64,000 nt of DNA from Primula veris (Eukaryota > Streptophyta > Magnoliopsida > Ericales > Primulaceae). Of this stretch, positions 58,263 through 64,000 are shown piece by piece. The stretch covers positions 19,728,631 through 19,792,630 of the forward strand of contig OY821749.1 of NCBI GenBank assembly GCA_963682055.1, read 5' to 3'. Every line of letters begins with the position of its first letter. Position 1 is the first letter of the stretch. Both the position numbers and the translations under genes were made by a program. The notes beneath the pieces are model-generated. The model had not been told where the DNA came from. It ran no database searches and saw only the letters and a program-made list of their open reading frames with translations.

Positions 58263-59593
58263 AATCTCAGTTTACGATGGTATTCTTTTACACTTCTCTA
58301 GATAAGTGTTTTTGTAATTCCCCTTCTTGCCCACATTTCTTCCCATATATACCATGAAAGTTCTTGGTTGCCATTTGGACCATATGTTTGAATTATCTAA
58401 AACATTTGTTCTTCGTTTGGAATCTTAAGGCCAGTTTCCTTTTCTAGACAATAAATCTTACATGTAACTTGTAAGACATAATTTTTTATTATAATATGGT
58501 CCAGCCGGTTGAATTATTTATGTCAAGACCTTGATTTTGTTCAAGTCCAGCCATTATCGAAAAGATAATTGAGAAAAATAACCTGTTAGATTTGTTATCA
58601 ACAGCATAGACAAGGATTACAAATATCAGATATCTTCATCTTGTATACCAGAAAAACGAAATCTTTAGTTGCTACGCTATTTCCTATACCAATAATAAAA
58701 ACTTTTTATTTCCACTACATTTTTCCATGCACAAGTTTCTTCCAGAAAATTTACCAGAATAGACAAATCACAAACATATTTCAAGCATAAGAAGGCTCTG
58801 GAGAAAGCACCATATGGAAAGAGCTAATGAACTTATGGAACGACTAAGGAGCTTCAATAAGAAGAATGCTCTTTTGCACAAGATTATCCAACCTCTTATT
58901 GATTTAAAAATAGATACACAGTAAACAAACATGACTCACAATATTACACAACTTTTACAGTACCGTTAATTAACCTTCATTAACAAAACTCTATCTAAAC
59001 TCAAAAGGCTCCACACAAATTAATAGAAGGTAAGAAAAATAAAATAGAAATGATTTGTTTCTATTTCAATGAATCCGTAATGATGTACTGGTACATCATA
59101 CACCTTAATATAGTAGAAAGAAACTTGGAGGAGGGAAAACCCTCTAATGTGTGATTTGCCAGTAATTACAAATCTAATGTTATCAATGTCATTTTAGCAA
59201 GGAAATCAACAAAATAATAAGCTTAATAACAAAATGAATGCTATCTTTATTACATTTCATCTTTTTATTGTAGTTATACATACTTCTTGGGTTCTTAATA
59301 TTTTGTAAAGCTGGAAATTACATAACTTATCACAAATTACCAAAAATATTCGGCTGTAATAATATTTTTCTAGCTTAAAATTCTGAGAAGTTTAAAGCTG
59401 GATGAACGTAACATTATTTCTCAGGTTCAAAGATCTTGCTTTAAGACCTCAGAAAAACAAGCCTTAAGTAGACAAGCTGCAAAATTCAAAAGTTTTATTT
59501 ATCAAAACCATGAATCGGTATATCACATGATTTGTGAGGAAAAACACATAAACACATATATTAATTATGCAAACAACTATAACGACATGTTAA
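58263..59593. other. Intergenic DNA between copy 4 and the 5-phosphatase
   Basis: AT-rich, no domain-bearing frame and no repeat boundary seen. It contains the 3' untranslated region of the phosphatase and the upstream region of dioxygenase copy 4. Confidence 0.5.
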
Positions 59594-62500
59594 CTAATAA
59601 TGTCTTGATTCTCTTTCTTTATCATCAACAAATGTGGGACGACAATCTGCAGTTGTGAAATTGAGAGCTCTTTCGAGCTTTCGTTGGTTAAAAACTTCAA
59701 CTTCAACAACGAAAATTGAACTGATAGGCCGATGGTCTGAGAGCCTTAAGTCTGTATGTTTGTAAGAAATCTGTTTTATGCATTTCCCCGTCCACAATAT
59801 ACGGTCACACCTGCATACATAGGGCACGGTTATAAAATTATCACCTCGCACTTGCATTTTTTATTTACTAAAAAAGAAGGGTATGGATCAGATAAAGTTG
59901 GTTATTTCTAATACGCGACAAACAAAGCTTGTTATATATTTATAAGACATAAGACCTTAGCAATTGTAAGATACGTTCATATCCACCATGTATATCCTAT
60001 GTCTTTAATTCAGATTTTATTTATTTATTTATTGGAACTAGTTCCAGATTGTTTGTTACTTCTATATCACTTCTTATAAATCAAGGAGTGTTATCCCCAG
60101 CAGTCCTTATAATGGACTGATGTTGGTCAGTTCTTCAAAATGATGTAGCGATGAGTTATTTTGTGTTGCAGTCGAAGGAAAAAAGGACTTCAAATGATTT
60201 AAAATAAATCAAAAATTGGTCATATTGTGGACTAATGAACTGCTGGACTGCGGACAACCATCTTCCATTAATCAACGCTTACCATGCAGGGGATCTTTTC
60301 TTCTCCCCTTCTTTCAGGTTTTCACCAACATATTTATCCGAGTTAAATTCATACTTGTAAGTGGGTGGAAATGTAATATATCCCTCCTTCCATCCGTCAA
60401 ACACACGCCCTTTCCGGAGTTCTTCATTCAGCTGCCACATTTAGAAGAAAAAAAGAGAGGAAATATATCAAAATCAATATATCACCATCATGAAGAAGAA
60501 AAAAACAATATATGGATTTTACGGGATTAATCGTTGTTCTATCACAAGAAAAAATGAAATACAGTTTTACTCTACCTGGTCACTGGCCAAGAGTTCATTC
60601 CACTGTCTCTCGGCCACAAGCTCTCTAACATCTGTGTCGATCATATTGAGACGATAATTTAAATCCCCAAACCAGAATATCTGGCTGTTACAAAGGATAC
60701 TCAATTTCAGCTTCATGTTCAATAGAAATTCGTAAGAAACAATAAAAATAAAAATAACATGCATATTAGACACTAGATAAATACAAATAAGCAACTTCTT
60801 TGCCACAAATGTACCTAAATTCAGAGAATTTTTTTATTGCAACATACAATTTAAAAAGAGAACTGAATGCTTACTCGTGAGATGGAATAGTCTGTGGTTC
60901 ATCAATATCAACATTAGATGAGAAACAAGTGCGCTTTAAGATCTCATTTACATCAGAGTTGCGCCTTTGTTCATCACCATATTTTTCGCCAGATGTTAAA
61001 TGAGAACACACAAAGCAAAGCTGCGACTGGAAAAGAGACATGCTAACTGAAACAGAACCCTGCATCAGATCCCATGAATCTTACTCAATAACTGCATATA
61101 TATGTAAATACAGACCGGACCGTATATCGACAACCCAGCAACCACTTTTTAAATTATGATCTCTACATTAATTTTTTATATGTGATGAGAGACATTGCAG
61201 CTATACCAATCTGGCTTCCGGTCTGGTTTCAAAACATTACTGTAAAGTACAGTAATTTTTATGCATTTTTTTGTACACAGATTCGTGAGATGGCAGCAGA
61301 ATGCACCCTCTATCGACTAATCAATGTCGGACCCCCTTTAACCTCACGAATCTGTGTATCCATTTGTGCAAAGAGACTTTTCTTTTATTGTAAATGTATA
61401 CCTTGTTCCCCATGTAGCCCATTAAGCCCACTCCAACAGGAGACACTTTGAGATTGTTTACATGTCTCCTCAGCCTTTTTCGCACCCAAATTGATATGTA
61501 TATTCCAACCATCTGCTTACTAACAACACGGACATACTTTGGCTGATATTTTGGAACTCCATGTTCTTTTTTCATCTTCGGTGTTTCATGACATAGTTCC
61601 CCTTCATCTTCAGAAAAATCATCAGACAGACTGCTAAAATCATCACCAACATCTTCCTTTTCCAAACAAGATAATCCGAGGTTCCCCGAGCTTTGGTGAG
61701 ACTTTTTAAAATCATTATTTGGATAAGTTTCCTTCAACTCACAGCCAATTCTAGCTGAACTGCTAAATACTCTCCGTAATTGAGGTGTATTATCCAAAGA
61801 TTGTTCGGGCCAATCAAGCGTACTCTCACTATATATTCTTTTCAACTGTAGTTTCTTCCCCATCTTGTGAATTTCATTAAATTTATCTATGTTTGGACTA
61901 ATGACATTATCACCCGTGGTGACAATATCTTCCTCATCCAGAGTATTTAATACGGAATTATTTATTTCTTCAGTTATGCTATCAGCTGCCGAAGAAGTCC
62001 TTATCCCTGGAGAAGGTGGGGCGCTAAAACTCTTGTGTTTGGTCTTATGTTGTTTCGATGCCTTGTTTAAAGTTTTCCGAATAATGGATTCCCATTTTGG
62101 AATTGGCCTTCTAGTTTCTGCGCCCAAAACATTTCCAGCATTTAAAGGGACCACCTCTTGAAAGCTGATACAGACCCAAAGTTTCATCAAGTTGAAAATA
62201 ATACTCCATAAAACCTTTTTATGAAAATAGTTCCTGATAATTGAATGCCCAATTATCTACATTCAAGCTTGCCGGGTTGCAGCTTTTAAGCATGTAAGTT
62301 GAGTTTTGTTAAGATCAGATTAAAATTGGGTTCATCAAGCTCAAAACTTTTAGCTTATTCAGACCAAAAGAACCTAGAAAAGCTAAGATTTTAAGCTGGT
62401 CAACCAAAGGTTTCCAGATTAAAGAAAAAAAATGAAATACAAAATCTGAACTTAGAAGCTACAACCAGCCAAGGCCGTAGTGATGGTTTGGTTGCTGTTT

Positions 62501-64000
62501 CTTAAGTTCGGCTTGATTATAAGTTGAAGTGCATTAGGCCTGATAAAGCTAGATATTTAAAGCTGGATTAATCAGATTTTTGGTCCTCATATAAGCCAGC
62601 TAATTTATTGGCAAGTTGCATCCAACCCATCCCCTAATTTTTTTCTCTTCTTCTTTTTTCTGTTTCCTAATTATTATTCCCATCCCTGTAGATCAGTTCT
62701 CGAAGATTATCTATACAACGAATAAAAAGTAGATTCAACGAAGTACTAACCCAATAATGTAAACATCTGCTGGTTCATTCACGCAGAGCCACTCGTCTAT
62801 CTCAAGATTAACATTTGGAATCCTTCCAGCAACATTCCAAGTCCCTATTGTCACCCTACAGGAAATAGAGAGATCATAAGCTAGATTTTCAAAAACAATA
62901 CTGATTTTTAGTCTAAAGTAAAAAAGAAAATAAAAACAGATAAAAAATAGATTCTTTCTTATCGAACCTCACATCCTTTTTATTAATGTACTGCATGCGG
63001 AGAGTTTCTGATTTCCCTCTTTTGTGCCTCAAATTGTAGCCTTTTGAAGGTGTTCCTAGACAACCAAGAAAATATCCATGAAGGATTATAAAATCTTGCT
63101 TCAGGATTTCAACACACCCCCTGGGTTAATTAATTAAGTTGCAGAAATGAAGCTTTCAATTTGGTGGGCTAGTCGGTGATAAATGTTATCACCCCGCATT
63201 TCATAAGAAAAGAGTGACAACTCATTGTAAGTTTGAGATCATATTAACCGTTCCGGTATGCAATTAAAGGTTACCTTTACAGGAAGACAATACGCTTTTC
63301 CACTAGATATAGAAACATGCAACCAAATTATTCCAATCATTAATGATATAAACTCGGGTTAGATTAATTCATTGAGCAACACACTTACAAAGCAAACAGG
63401 TTAAGCTTTGAAGTTAAATTAGGTTCCGGCTATTTTAGTTGGCTATTTTTAGCCGTGCTAATTACGTCAGCAACAGAAGTTAAATTAGGCCTCGTACTCA
63501 AAATTAGGAAATCGACAAATTATATGCCATTAAGTAGCGCATAAAAAATTTCAAACAAACGCTCATTCCCGAAATCCGTAGTTTACTCAAGTACAATGCA
63601 CAAGAAACAAGAAACAAGAAAAATACCATTAGGCATTTCTACTTCATATCACAAAGTTGTACAGAAAACATGATGAAAAAGTTGTTGGAAACAAAATTAA
63701 GTCTATTGTTGAACGCAATTAAAGAGAAACTTTATGTTACCTGAAGCTTGAGTTTCTTGAAAAGATTTGCTCATTCTTGAGCTATGGATGTTGCGCACGT
63801 CTATCCTTTCATCTTTCAGAGAGCAAGCTGTAGAGGCACCAAATGTTTAAAAATTAAGGAATATAAATCAGGAAGAAGAAGAGTCATGTTTACATACTGT
63901 ATAAAACTTTATCATCATCTTCACTCTCAGTTTCAGTGTCAACTTCGTCTTCACTAAAATCATGAACCTTGGGTTGGATATTTAGCCACTTCTTCATCAT
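59594..64000 (-). CDS. Type I inositol polyphosphate 5-phosphatase (reaches the window edge)
   Basis: Nine exons: 64000-63898, 63827-63741, 63055-62968, 62855-62751, 62164-61402, 61059-60875, 60684-60576, 60432-60284 and 59810-59594. Phases join without error to give 601 aa from the ATG at the very edge; many relatives have extra residues before MKKWLN, so the true start may lie outside. Motifs: [34 protein letters not shown], the catalytic FWFGDLNYR and PAWCDRILW, and [10 protein letters not shown]. Exon 5 contains the long Ser-rich, acidic insert typical of plant type I enzymes. It removes the 5-phosphate from soluble inositol phosphates such as Ins(1,4,5)P3 and possibly phosphoinositides, damping calcium signalling. 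All key residues look intact. Confidence 0.93.

Noticed and set aside
61182..61451. Plus-strand frame overlapping the 5-phosphatase intron 5/exon 5 boundary
   Set aside because: Antisense to a well-supported exon and spans an intron.

Overview
The window is nuclear DNA of a flowering plant, most likely a eudicot. It is AT-rich, its genes have GT-AG introns, and LTR retrotransposons of the Copia and Gypsy superfamilies, plant L1-type LINEs and hAT-like MITEs fill most of it. I cannot name the species from sequence alone.

Three host genes look complete as far as the window shows, all on the minus strand: a 4-exon 2-oxoglutarate/Fe(II) dioxygenase of the SRG1-like (DOXC) type (19494-21706), a 4-exon secreted class III peroxidase (52511-54723), and a 9-exon type I inositol polyphosphate 5-phosphatase (59594-64000, reaching the right edge). 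The dioxygenase is the only intact member of a same-strand cluster of four. The others are an orphan first exon (25663-25904), a copy spread over 23 kb by insertions (28120-51236), and a frameshifted copy with a MITE-like insertion in exon 3 (55754-58262).

Layout. 1-10126 is repeat territory: an edge fragment of an LTR, a solo LTR of the same family in the opposite orientation (2314-3495), an ORF1-only LINE with target-site duplications (3724-5983), and Gypsy internal DNA ending in an LTR (8255-10126). 10127-18784 holds a decayed Copia fragment and a second, longer Copia element with several lesions. 18785-28119 holds the intact dioxygenase, two solo LTRs (23141-24341, 26243-27137), a hAT-like MITE (24459-25097) and the orphan exon. 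28291-46996 is a young SIRE-like Copia element inserted in the last exon of dioxygenase copy 3; it has an extra ORF in the envelope position. A very young 8.7-kb non-coding Gypsy-type element (36670-45377) sits inside its gag. A 5'-truncated LINE (47315-49073) lies in intron 3 of the same gene. From 51236 rightwards come the peroxidase, the fourth dioxygenase copy and the phosphatase.

The main result is a set of insertion boundaries fixed to the base by target-site duplications (GAAGC, AGTAA, GTTCC, TTTAC, GGAAT and longer LINE duplications), which gives a relative history of a broken tandem gene cluster. The least explained signal is an 8-bp palindromic motif, GTTGCAAC and close variants, repeated in the LTRs, the coding linkers and the 3' non-coding part of the SIRE-like element. 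No tRNA, rRNA or CRISPR feature was seen.
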